Shown here: piece after piece, positions 22,907 through 34,101 of the stretch
How positions within the stretch are numbered: position 1 is the first letter of the stretch
Layout: every line of letters begins with the position of its first letter
Assembly: GCA_015680685.1 (NCBI GenBank)
Contig: MNCI01002152.1
Span: 532,266-596,265, forward strand
Length of the DNA stretch: 64,000 bases
Reading direction: 5' to 3'
DNA from: Gnetum montanum
Taxonomy: Eukaryota > Streptophyta > Gnetopsida > Gnetales > Gnetaceae
Made by a program: the position numbers and the translations under genes
Notes under the pieces: generated by a model
The model's input: the letters and a program-made list of their open reading frames with translations, nothing else
The model's database searches: none
What the model was told of the DNA's origin: nothing

Positions 22907-24592
22907 TGTAGTGACTAAAAACATTAGAGGCTGGAATGGTACACCAAGAGTTTTATGATCATACAGCCTTGACCCCATGTCCACATGAGGGCCTACTAGA
23001 AAATAGAGGTAGGGTGCCTAAAACAATCTTGTCAAATGAACTAGGACATATAAGTGTTATGAAAAAATGAATGCTAAGGGTTTACATGATGTTTGCAATG
23101 TTTGTGATGCCTAGTGGAGTTAGCATAGTTAGGGTTTTCGATGCAAAACAAGGGTGCAAATGTGTGAATATGTGCAAAATAGTAAAAAACATTATAAGAG
23201 TAGAATGCTAAAATGCAAGATAAAATGCTAAAAAATATGCAAGATGTGAGTGAGAGAGAAAGCAGCACCACCCTAAATGGGGGGAGCGTAGTTAACTGCA
23301 AGTAAAAGATGAGGAGGTACATGGTGTACATATAAGCATAGTAGGCAGCATAGTCATAGTCTCAAGGTGGTTGGGCTACAAAAAATTAATGTCTGCTATG
23401 AAGTTTAAGCCTACCGAGTTGGCCATCAAGGTGTCCTATGGGCTACGGTGGTCTACACTGTGCTAGATGATGTACAATGGTGTTGTGGTATCTCAAAGTT
23501 TTCCAAAATGCCAAGTGTTCTTAGATGCCAAATGACAAAATGCTCATTGAATGCAATTATTTCCAACCAAATGCTTCAAATGTCAATCCCTAGAACATCA
23601 AACACTAGGGTATTTATAGGGCTAGAGATAGGACAAATTGTGGATCAGGCACCAAATGGCAAAGAGATAGTTGGGACTACACATGCCCTAACTACACTTC
23701 CACTAAAGCAAATGGTCTTATTTTGGTGTGCTTCAATGGACCCTGTGAGATTGCCAAACCATGACTACACTGCCAAGACTGCAAATGCAACTGTCAAAAA
23801 AATTACCAAGTATCTAAAAATAATATAAAATAGTGTTGTTTTGGAGACTATGCTCCATGACTACACTGTCCACTCCCTCGAGTGGTGTTAATCATAGGTA
23901 TAATGTAGGGGCAAATGCAGGGTACAAATGGAATGCAAATTACTAATCTTGCTTTCCAAAGAAATGTTGGAGCTGAGATGCCAATTGATGCTAAGTTCTG
24001 AAGGCTTTTGGAGGTTGTTTTACATGACTATGCTGAGTATGCTCTAGAGCATAGTCCAATAATTAGGCAAATTTTGCAAAACTTGAGTTTTAGTGCTAAC
24101 TATGCTGACTATGCTCTAGAGTGGTCCTAGTAGTGAGAGTATAGTTATGGTAGTTAGAAAATTTTTGCAAAAGTGATGTCTTCATGAAGACTACACTAAC
24201 TATGCTCTAGAGCATAGTAGGGAGCATAGTCACAACAGTTAGAAAATTTGCCAAAATATTTCTTCCATCCCAACCTACCTTGATAGCTTCTAGCTTAACT
24301 CTTAAGTAAATTTCCAAACTAGTCATTGGTGTGCAGAATACAGTAACTATGCTCTAGAGCATAGTCTTGGTAGGGAGAGTGTATTCCAACACTTACAAAA
24401 ATCTATAGCTACTGTCGACACTTAGAAAAATCTTGCAAAACATAACCTCCTATGTCAACTACATTGACTACACTCTAGAGTGTAGTCCCAGTAATGGGAG
24501 CATAGTTTCATCACTTGGAAAATTTTGCCAAGTTTTGACACTTAGAAAAATTTGTAGTTGAAACTTGAGAGCCCAAATTTGCTGGTGTTTCA
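22907..24592 (-). repeat. 5' LTR of element B
   Basis: It is bounded by TGTAGTGAC at 22907 and GGTGTTTCA at 24584-24592, giving TG...CA ends in either reading. The length is 1686 bp. It pairs with 5023-6612. TATTTATA at 23611-23618 is the minus-strand TATAAATA. The palindrome array is at about 24025-24560. Its last ~150 bases on the minus strand align with the ends of the A, E and F LTRs (GACAAGAYNGTT..GGCACC; GCCCTCAYGYGGA). All these elements are therefore subfamilies of one family. Confidence 0.9.
23611..23618 (-). promoter_or_regulatory. Predicted TATA box of B's 5' LTR
   Basis: TATAAATACC on the minus strand, at the same relative position as in A, E and F. The predicted transcript start lies some 25-35 bases downstream, leaving an R-U5 region of about 700 bp. 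Confidence 0.65.
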
Positions 24593-25248
24593 GTAACCAA
24601 GGCACCTCTCTTTATAACCATAGGGGTTTGGAAATATGAAGTACATAAAGTACATGTAGATGATGGGGTAGTAATCAACATCATATCTCATACCATTGTT
24701 GAATTCTTGGGCCTAATAGAATAGATGCACCATATGACGACCTCATTCCTTAAACCACTTAATGAATCATAAGTTGCAGTTAAAGGCTCCATCTCTTTAG
24801 ATGTTGTGGTAGGGGAGCAATTCACTATAATGATAGATTTCTTGATGGTAGAAGAAACACCAAGATTCAACATTATCCTCAGAAGAACTTGGCTAGCCTA
24901 ATTACAAGTTGTGTCTTTGCTATTCACCAAGAGATTCACTTGCCTTACAAGGAAGGTAAAATAATCATTCATGATGATAGTGCAGTTCCCTTAGTTGTTA
25001 CCAATGTTGATGTCAAATAAGGGTTTGAAGTATATTTTTAGGAAGAAACTCCTACCTTTGGCCACATAATCGAAAAGGTTAATGAAGCCAATGAGACCAA
25101 GATGAACAATAAGAAATCCATTGATGCATCATGGGGAGAGCTTCCCTTCAACATTGTCAATGAAGGAGATGGGGAATATAAACTGATGCAAAATAGACCA
25201 TACACATTTCCTAGTCTCTCAAAAATTAGGAAGCACTTGGACAAGTGA
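24593..25248 (+). pseudogene. gag-pro: Protease end of gag-pro, element D (duplicate 1)
   Basis: It begins exactly at B's LTR end with GTAACCAAGG and encodes the C-terminal half of the gag-pro product. Readable parts are VHVDDGVVINIISHT at the retropepsin active site, VVVGEQFTIMIDFLMVEE, FNIIL.RTWLA, and a tail ending SLSKIRKHLDK with TGA at 25246-25248. F has the same order (VHVDDGAAANVV, FNLILGRSWL). B inserted into this gene; the part upstream of the insertion is not present in the window. 25249-25438 is its 3' untranslated region. A second copy is at 44417-45070. Confidence 0.82.
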
Positions 25249-25438
25249 TATACATTCCTAAGCCTTCTTATACCCTATGCACTTATAGCACTGTAACTAT
25301 ATGTACTTATAGCCCAATAGCCTAGTTTATACTTTACTTACTTTTCCATGTGTTACCATGTTTTCCTTTACTTTGAATCCTTTATTTTCCTATAGCTTAG
25401 AAGTTTACCATTTTTTTTACATTCTTTTACTATTGAAC

Positions 25439-25443
25439 CCTAT
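25439..25443. other. Duplication breakpoint with 5-bp microhomology
   Basis: Left of CCTAT the sequence follows D's 3' untranslated region (compare 45223-45242). Right of it, TGGAAACACATGC follows B's antisense gene (compare 17102-17118). CCTAT is present at both parental sites (45238-45242 and 17102-17106), allowing for one-base ambiguity. This fits microhomology-mediated joining or unequal exchange. Confidence 0.8.
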
Positions 25444-26270
25444 GGAAACACATGCACAACCTTCAAGAAAGAGTGCCAAGACAAGACACAAATATTGAAG
25501 ACCTTTAGTCCCAAAATGACTTTCTTTCGACTCGGTCATGGAGAGATAGTACTTGATGGACTATAAAGATTGATAATGCTAGGTACTAGTTAACTATTCG
25601 GGGCAAGAATAAGGCCACCTAGTTGATCATTGAGTAGCTGCTACAGATGGATTTACTTGCCCAAGAAAATAAAGATTAAAATAATTTTAGCAATAAGGTG
25701 TGCAAGTGAGGGAAAATGCAAAAGAACCGCAAACACCACTATAAGAGTGAGCAAGATTCATATCTTTTGTAGCTCAAAGAAGAGTCCATCGATTGTCACT
25801 ACCTTGAGATGCTTTTTTAGATGATTAGTAGGAGATGGGCCTTTGAGATATTTTCTCACCACATGGTAATTAGTAATTCCCAAGAGCAGAAGATCTTCAC
25901 ACCCTTAGGAGAGGCTTCATCTATCACATTTTCCATGTATTCATCCACATGGATCACTGTGGATAAAGGCAAGACCCTTATAGGGTTTTACTTTGGCTAG
26001 GAGGATTGGACATAGCTATCTGAGGTTGAGATCCTCTAACATTTAGAGGAGGATCTTGATAGGCTGCTTCCAAACATGGTCAATTTGGGACCCTCTTAGG
26101 TTATTTTTTTATGTTGTTTTCATGATTTTGATGTTAGTTTGTATATGGTACATTTTCTTATAGGTTGTCATGTATTTTTGCATTGCTAATAGGCACCAGG
26201 CAATGTTGCAAGTTGCAGCAGTGTAGTACATGAAGATGAACCTCCACCCCCACCTTGTACCATTGGTTGA
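25441..26270 (+). pseudogene. Antisense accessory gene, 3' half, element C
   Basis: It begins at the duplication breakpoint, so the 5' exons are missing. It matches B from 17103, including the block around 25650 with LQMDLLAQENKD, and the region near 25950. The last intron is 26100-26192, with GT...AG ends. The exon before it ends in GPS then TAG, where B has GSSW. The last exon is acidic (DEDEPPPPPCTIG) and stops at TGA 26268-26270. The 87-bp duplication follows. Confidence 0.72.
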
Positions 26271-26565
26271 GCACATCTAGATGTAGCCCTACAATTCAAA
26301 ACCAGTGGCATAGCGGATGAAGATGAACCTCCACCCCCACCTTGTACCACTGGTTTAGCACATCCTAATGTAGCCTTGCTATTGGGCATCTTTACATTTT
26401 TTGTGTATTTTGTTGTATGATGCAAATGATCATGCTATGTACTATTATTGATATGAGATGTTTTGACCATTTTTTCTATGGGCATGTATGATGTGTATAT
26501 TTTTGCATTTATTTCTTATGTTGTTAATGCTAATGATGTGATGAATTGATGCAACTAAGTTATGA

Positions 26566-26748
26566 TTATTGCTAGTTTTAGGCCATCTTAGGCTACATAA
26601 GTAGATAGCATGTTGGTAGTTTTAGGCCATTCTAGATCCCAGTGCTAGTTTAAGACCTTTTCAAGCCATGCAATGTAAGGAGTATTGCTAATTTTAGGCC
26701 ATGTGGGACCATGTTGTTAGTTTAGGCCCTTTTCAGGCCATGCCATTT
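26566..26748 (-). repeat. Minisatellite 1 of element C
   Basis: It is the duplicate of 18236-18482, with about two to three units of GGCCTAAAACT and GGCCTAAACTAAC type on the minus strand. The flanking 26271-26565 and 26749-26980 hold no gene. Confidence 0.75.
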
Positions 26749-26979
26749 TTTGGTAATTTGAATTTTGTGATTTTTCTACATTTTAAACATAAGCAAGTGA
26801 AAATGTAAATTAAGTGAAACTACACAAACAAGAGAAATAAATTTTCAATGAGATAAATAATGCAACAACACGATCTAACTAAATGTAAAATACAAGAAAA
26901 TTGCAAACAAGTGAAGGATGTAGAAGTGGAGGTAGGCAAGCACCTAGTGCATGTTGGACTAAGGGGATCCCTTAGTTGT

Positions 26980-29193
26980 GTAGTTGCTTCCTAATCTAAT
27001 GTGGATTAAGTGGCATATTAGGCCTAGATAGTACAATTTAGTACTCATATTAACCTTTTTTAGCTATGTCAAAGGGAAAATTTTCCCACAAAGCATTCTT
27101 TGGAAGGTCATTCGCTCCCTTTGGTTCCTCAAGTTGGTCTACCTCACACATCTCACCCTCATCCTTCACAAGAGGTGCATCATTAGGGAACTTCATTTCT
27201 GATCCTTGTTCAGTGTCAATGTTGTTAAGAAGGAGAGGGGCTATAGTGTTGCCATAAATAATAACCTCTCCACCTTCATATGGAAGGTGGATAAGGAAGG
27301 AGATGGCCTATAGCTAGGCTAACCAGGGTCTACCCAAAATAAGGTTGAAACCTGGCATCTCCTCAATCATAATGAACTTAGTGGTGATGGGGAATTGTTC
27401 CCCTACCACAAAGGCTATCGTGACTATTCCCCTTACAATAATGTGTGAACCATTCAAGGATCTTAGGCATGTTATCTTTGTTGGTTTGACTTGGTCAATA
27501 AGACCTAGCTTGTCGATGACTATGTATGGGATGACATTAGTTGACACCCTGTCATTGATGTACATCCTACAAATCCTACATTGTCCAATGTGAACTGTGA
27601 TAAACATTAGCATGGTAATGAATTGACCCTTCTTAGGGTCTACTATGATTGCCTCATCACAAAATGCCAAGGATGTTAAACTTGGTTCATATGAGGGCAA
27701 GGGAGAAGGCAACATCATAGGATGGATGGATTGCTCGTCCATTCGCATGTCCTCTATGAGAAGAATGGAGGTCAACATGTGAACTAGCACTTCATAGTGG
27801 GTATAGGAAGTTATTATCAAGTCATACAAGATTAATGTTGTATTTTTTTATTTTAAAGCCTGTTTAACTTGCACCAATGCATCAAGGAAATCTTTGTTGT
27901 TGTCTATTGCCTTGTTGTTGGCCTTCATCTTCTACATGTGGCCCAAGAGATGAATCTCTCATGGAGGATATTTTGCCTTTGCCTACTTTGCTTGCTTTGG
28001 AGCCTTAGTGCTCCATTGTTGGTTGCTAGTTGCTATGGCCTCTTTAGCTAGTTAGGCCATTGGGATAGAGGACAAGGGGCTTTGGTGGGCCTAGTGCCCT
28101 TTGCTCCTAGTGTTGCCTAAGCATTTGATTGGTGAGGCACTCATTGGGCCTCCCAAGTTACCATCTCAATTACCTGTTGGTATTGGTTGTAGGATGGGGC
28201 CTTGGGCAAACAGGGACTGATGCATTGCCCACCACCATACTCCAAATAGGGGGGGAGTTCACACATTGCAACACCCTTATGACAAAGGATAATTAGGCTA
28301 TTGTTACTACAACATGCTACAAGGCCCTAACCAAAAAGGGGGTTATGGATGCTCGAGGTGGTGTCCTGATAACAAAAGGGATCCTTGAATTGGTTAAGGA
28401 TGAGGAGGCCCCAATGTTGCCAAAGGATTCATGAAGCATGAATAATTCCTACACTAATTTTGAGTCATCATTAATGCTAATGGTGTTGATCATGTACCCT
28501 ATACCACTTGCATTAAGAGGATCCTTGTAAACCCCCATTGATTGCTTTTGGAGGTGCATTAGGTTGGTTGCATCAAGGACCAACTCATCCCTATCAATCA
28601 TGCATCGTATATTGTCTTGCAATGCCATGAAAAAATCTATGTTCATGACCTTGTAATTGGTTTTATTGGAAAAATCAATCATATCTAAAATGCTTAGGGA
28701 TTGGAGGCTTATTTTGTAGTGTAGTTGAAAGACTCTTGAGGAGCTTGCAATATCAATCATGTTGCTTGCAAGAATCCTCAGGCATCTACTTATACTAGAT
28801 GCATCTAACATGAAGTAGTTGGTCCAAGAGCTCTGAATACTAAATGGACAATGATGTATACTTTGAGCGATCCTTGTGCTTGAAGTTTGGCTTTAGGATA
28901 GCTAATGTTGTGGCCATCAATGATGTAGGCTAGTTGTTTGCCGTAGTGCTAGAGCTAGCTGCCTTTCTATTGTTGGCTAAGGCCTTGGATGACTTGGCCA
29001 TTAGTTTAGTGTTTTTTGGCTTAGCCTTGTTGTCCATCATTGCTACCATTATGGTTTCTTTCTTGCCCTTGTTCTTGTCCTTTTCCTTCTTTACATGTAG
29101 ATTTTTGTAGGCCATGTAGGCTAAATCCTTGTTGGCCTCTATCACATCTTGAATGCTCTTGGTTTGAGTGAATTCTTGGCTCAAGAAATACAG
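26980..29193 (-). pseudogene. gag-pro: gag-pro, 3' part, element C
   Basis: The longest open block, 27829-27314, contains a protease linker and retropepsin: MYINDRVSTNVIPYIVIDKL in the active-site region, then VVGEQFPITTKFIMIEE and FNLILGRPWLA. Further upstream are the CMIDRDELVLDATNLMHLQ block (28600) and the Lys-rich gag linker (29150-29000). The frame is cut at 29193 by element E, and the gag N-terminal part resumes at 40757. It is a pseudogene by insertion and stops. Confidence 0.83.
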
Positions 29194-29505
29194 TGAAACA
29201 CCATGAAATTTTGAGATCTTGATGATTCAGCAAAGTCTCGAGGCTTAGGCAAGGATTTTCAACAAGTGGCACATCTCAACAAGTTTTCTTTTTTTGGCTA
29301 AGGGTCTTCTATGGTACACTACGTAGCTCAACGTAGTAGACTCTGAGAGAATAGAACAGAATAAGGGATGCACAACAATAACACTTCCTCCAGGGCACCT
29401 CAGATTCGTTTCCTCTAGCATGGCCCTTGTGCAGATCCAAGGTTAAAACTGTGTACACAGAAATCCCCTCGGTGTTTCTAGCAACCAATGTTTTTCATCA
29501 TTATA
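29194..29505 (+). repeat. 5' LTR of element E, internally deleted
   Basis: The first ~190 and last ~120 bases match the 3' LTR (39520-40756). About 925 bp between CACTTC (near 29384) and ACCTCAGATTCG are missing. The missing part includes the TATA box and the palindrome array after the first unit. The copy is therefore promoterless. Confidence 0.88.
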
Positions 29506-29759
29506 GTTTTTTGGCACTAGAAGGAGGGCTTGAACCTCTGATCTACATTTCATGGGTATTCGTGTAAGCTGTCTATACCCATTGTCAACTAACAGAAACG
29601 TAATACCTCTATGGTTATTTACGTGATCGTGAGGTACATATTGATCAGTCCGATAATTCCTCTGGAATCCTGTAGGATAGAAAGCCCACTTTTTCCTTAG
29701 CTAGTGCTTCCCCTTGTGATCTTTATACTTGTTATCATTACCCTATATTTGCATAGAGA
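29506..29759 (+). other. Primer-binding site and leader of element E
   Basis: TGGCACTAGAAGGAGGG at 29512-29528 is the likely tRNA primer site, one base different from F's. The leader shares scattered blocks with F (GTAATACCTCTA; GGATAGAAAGCC versus GGGTAGAAAGCC), which suggests conserved RNA signals. No ORF is seen. Confidence 0.7.
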
Positions 29760-32700
29760 ATGGCTACATCAACCACCATTGTTGACACAGCCAACCTCGA
29801 AAACCCCTAGATGGTGCAGGCTACCCCTACTGTTGTTGAGCCACTGACCAGTCTAATGCAACTACATCGATCCCTCAGGATTCAAAATAAGAAGCTGGAG
29901 GGACATGCTCAATGTAGGGAACATTACAACTTCCTCTATGTCAAACTTATGGAAAATCTTCCCATGTATCCATAGGAACTCAAAGCGAAATGCAAATACA
30001 AGTTCATCTACTGTAACGGGAAGGAATTCGTTCCTTTGCCTAACACTTCCATACCCCTGACAGACCAGCAACAATGGATGCTGGATCAATTGCTAATGAC
30101 TAGGGCATCAACAGAACAATGAGATGAGATGTTCCATGATGAAGCATCCCACGATGGGTAGGAGGACTTAGATTCCCACTCCGAGGGAGGAATTCATGCT
30201 AGCTTTGTCATGGCTCCTCCCTCCATAGTGTCCCATGTAAATCCGTTGTTCACGGTCACTATGCCATTATCATTGTCCACCGTCGATCGTGTGGCGCATG
30301 CATCCCATCAACATTTCTTCTCTTTGACTACCCTCTCGGGTGGTATTCCTTTATAGGCCATTTCTCTGCAGTCACAATTAGCCAATCCATCTCATCGTAT
30401 ATCTGTGCCTACGTCACCGTATGTGCATGCAGTTCCTACGTTGCAATTACATGTAGCTCCTACATTCATCCCAGCTTACACAACAGGACCTGCCACTACC
30501 ACATGGTGGGCTCCAAATACATCATCCCTCATTGCACATCCTATGTAGATGTTCCATATTTACCATCATCAACACCAAGTCCCATAGACGATAAATCCGA
30601 CTGCAAGGTCATTATTTGTGCCTCTAGTTATGCAAATAGCGTACCCCATGGCACAATCGATGATTGTTGCCCCACCTGCACCACCTACCAAGTGGTGGAT
30701 GCCACAAGTGGCACTGCCTTTAGGGATAGTTTCGATAGCATCGCACATCGGCCAAGCTGCCGCCCCTATCACGCCACCCAGCATGGCTCCCCTTGCTATT
30801 CCACAACCAACCTCTTCATCCACGGGTCTGGATCAAGCCTTCCAACTTATTCAAACCCTTACCAAAGAGGTTAAATGCCTTAAGGCTACTAGTTCTAATA
30901 CAATACAGGTCATGTATTTCTACCATGATGATCCTATCAGTTTGACAGTACCCATCTTGTCGTTACCTCCTGGGATGCCATTTCCTCATTTTACAAAATA
31001 CAATGGGGAACACGATCCCAACACCCATTTAGTTACCTTCAAGTTAGAGTTATTGTTGCTACAACAATGACCACATACCATCATACGTGTCTTTGCTATG
31101 TCCCTAATGGGTAAAGCTTTAGACTGGTATCGTGCACTTCCATGTTCTTCCATCTCAACCTTGAAAGACCTGCTAACCTAGTTCGTGACTCATTTCAAAT
31201 ATAACTTGAAACCAAAGGTCATGCTAGATTAGCTTATGGGAGTCAAACAAGATCTGCTCGAGCTGATCCAAAAGTTTATACAGTTGTGGAGTGCAACCTT
31301 CAATGAAATCCATGAACCCATCGCGGAGGCCCATCTGTTGGCAATCTTCAAGGGGGTAGTCAATGACTTCGTTAAGTCCAAACTGTATTACCATGTTCCC
31401 CACTCCCTCAACCAAGCCTTTGCTTAGACTAAGAGCATTCAAGACATGATAGAGGCTAGCAGAGACCCAGCGTATGTGTCTACAAAAATGCCCACAACAA
31501 GAGAAAAGACAAGGAAAAAGATACAACAACGATAGTAGCAGTTGTAGCCGAAGGGGCCAAGAAGAAAAATAATAATAAGAAGGTATCTATGGTGCTTGCT
31601 AAGGCCACAACTAGCTCAAATAGTGTTGATCAGGAAATAGCACCCACCCCTGAGGCATCCCCACAGCCAAAACCTAATTTTGAGCATAAAGATTGCTCAA
31701 AATACACAGCTCTACCTGTAAAGCCTTCAAAACTTCTAAAGCAATTGCTGGGAACTGGTCACATCCAACATAAGAAGGTGTCCGAGAAGGGTCTGAAATG
31801 CCACATATGGAATTGTGAGCTACTCAAGAACCCCTCCTTGGCCCTTCCAAATGTACTTCCAGTTCCCAAAAACTTTAGGCTGGACCATTTCTGTGACTAC
31901 CACCAACTGTGTGGTCATGACACGGATTACTGCTGGGTGTTGAAAGATGACATTCAATGCATGATCGATCAAGGTAAAATGATCTTAGAAAGCAGTAGTC
32001 TAGTCTGTCCAAAAAACCAGTCCATGCATGTGTACCAAGACCCGTTAAATGCAAATAACACAGGGTACACTATCAATGTAGTGGGTATAGAGGGCGATGG
32101 TCAGGCATAGCCAAAGAAACCATTTTTGTTGTGTGTGCCTCCTCGTCCACCTCAGATGACAAGCCCGTCAACATCAACGGGTGCGGTTCAGCGACAACCT
32201 TTTATCCTTCGAGTCCTATCTTAGACCTTTGTTCCACAACCCACTGTAGGTAAAGCTGCGGCCTAGCCCACACACACACCTAGGGCACCCTGTTTCATCA
32301 AGGTGCCAAAGCCATTAGTTGCTCCTACTACGTAGGGAAAAATCTCTAAGTTAATGCCCCAATCACAACCTACAAAGAAAGGAGAAGGGCGTATGACAGG
32401 TAACATAGCCAAGGACCGCCTTACACTTGGGTTCCCTAAGCCTACGCCCCTCACCTCGATGCCCTTGGTTCTTCCTTTCTCTGAAAAGGAGGATGTTACA
32501 TAGATGTGACCATCTTCTCCCTATCTAAGAAAATGTAATCCTCCTCGAGAGATTTATCTCCTCAGACGAATGGAAGAAGAGAAGAATAGCAAAAAACCTG
32601 ATCGTGGGCATGATCTCCTCAATTCTTTTACACAAGTTAAGTAGTCTCTTAAACAAAAAAATACAATGCTGAGCCTCTATGACTTGTTGATGACATCACA

Positions 32701-33506
32701 AAAGCATCGTGAAGCCATGGTTCGCATGTTAGCATCCATTCCTGTGGATGAAAGCTTTCCAACAGAGGAAGAAGAAATCCATTTGATTATGCTTCCTCCC
32801 ACTACTGAATAACCATGGTCTCCCCAATTGAAATTTCATGACAGATCCATTAAGGACAACCCAGAAAAGGGTCAAGTGAAAATAGCACCCATGTTCATCA
32901 CTATCCGGGTCAACCAGTATAGAATTTGGAGAGTACATGTTGATGACGAGGCCACTCCCAATGTCATTCCATATCCCATAGTGGATAAACTAGGTTTGAT
33001 TGACCAGATCAATCCTACAACAATGTCATGTTTGAAGTCATTTAATAGGGCACAAGTGCAAGTAAAGGGAATGGTACACATCAATTTTGTAGTGGGGAAT
33101 GATACCCATAGTGGGGGAACGGTACACTGCATTGTTTATCATCATCGAGGAGATGCCCAGTTTCAACCTAATCTTAGGGAGGTCTTGGTTAGCTCAATTA
33201 ATGGCAGTCTCATCACCCATTCATCAAGAGATTCACTTGCCCTATGTAGGAGGAGAAGTGATCATCCATGGTGATAAGATGATCCCTCAAGCGGTTAACA
33301 ACATGGAGATGGAATAGGGTTTAGAGATTGAAATCCTTGAAGATCAAACCCCTGTCCCAATAGTCGAATAGGCCGACACAGTGGCCAATGAAATATTGGC
33401 TTGGGCTGAACTACCTTTCTAGGGAGAAGATGGTAGTGTAGAGGAATGCTATAATTAGCCTCCTCATCCATACGCATTGCGAAATCTAAAAATGATCAAG
33501 AAATAG
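29760..33506 (+). pseudogene. gag-pro: gag-pro, element E
   Basis: The start ATG at 29760 lies at the same place after the leader as F's 58873, and the stop is TAG 33504-33506. The gag N-terminal part (LHRSLRIQNKKLEG near 29860) leads to a Pro/Thr-rich spacer. TGLDQAFQLIQTLTKEV (30827) and FPHFTKYNGEHDPNTH (30983) follow, then the gag core with DWYRALP (31122) and KFIQLWSATFNEIHEPI (31273). The CHHC knuckle FCDYHQLCGHDTDYCW is at about 31892. Retropepsin follows near 32937-33190 (VHVDDEATPNVIPYPIVDKL), with a final frameshift around 33100. The tail resembles F's. At least ten stops or shifts make it nonfunctional. Confidence 0.87.
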
Positions 33507-33619
33507 CTATGGAGCTAGCAAATGAACACGCTAATGTGACATGTTATATCAGTCTGCATTATTTACTGTTATGCAATTTACGCTCTTTCTTGTTGCATTA
33601 TTCTTGTTATGCTTTTTCA

Positions 33620-33930
33620 TATGCATTCTGGCCTGAAAAGGCCTTAAACTAGTTACTGCCCACTGTGGCCTAAAACTGGCAATACTGTTTATTCTTTTTC
33701 ATACGCATCCTGGCCCGAAATGGCCTTAAACTAGTTACAGCCTGCTACGGCCTAAAACTGGAGAATTTTTTTATTCTTTTATGCTTACGATGGCCTAGCT
33801 TGAAATGGCCTTAAACTAATTATGGCCTACTATGGCCTAAAACTAGCAATTCTATTTATTCTTTTATGCTTATGATGACCTGACCTAAAATGACATTAAA
33901 CTATTAGCGACCCATAGTGGCCTAAAACGT
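33620..33930 (+). repeat. Minisatellite 1 of element E
   Basis: Three to four units of about 95 bp alternate two half-units: GGCCTTAAACTAGTTA and TGGCCTAAAACTGGCAAT. They begin with a TTCTTTTATGCTTAYGATGG-type lead. The array lies between the gag-pro stop and the 3' end of the convergent antisense gene. Confidence 0.85.
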
Positions 33931-34101
33931 GTAACCTTTCTGACGATACATTTCCTTTCATAAAATCAAAAAATTAAAAATGTTATTTTACAATCACATT
34001 GATCAAAGAAAGTTACTCTTTATTCCCTTTTATTATAACAAAATGTTTGGCCAATATTGCCACACTACACAACCCCTTTGTTAGCACTTCCATCTGCACA
34101 T

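Larger units (their letters stand above)
5023..24592 (-). mobile_element. Element B: nearly full-length Tat-like Ty3/gypsy element with a central antisense gene
   Basis: Read on the minus strand, the order is 5' LTR (24592-22907), PBS and leader, gag-pro (22496-18697), minisatellite 1, an antisense gene (plus strand, 14330-17933), minisatellite 3, RT, RNase H, aRNH, integrase, minisatellite 2, 3' untranslated region, hairpin with polypurine tract, and 3' LTR (6612-5023, lacking about 100 terminal bases). It spans about 19.6 kb. This is the copy from which the architecture of the family can be read whole. All coding parts carry stops. Its right flank is D's protease gene; the left flank is A's LTR. 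Confidence 0.85.

Noticed and set aside
24593-25248. Two separate insertions of B-type elements into two D copies
   Set aside because: The LTR-D junction is at the same base in both, and 25439 shows a fused breakpoint, so one insertion followed by duplication is simpler.
30503-30874. A 123-codon ORF in element E
   Set aside because: It is out of frame with the gag spacer; the neighbouring frame matches F's gag and is the real one.
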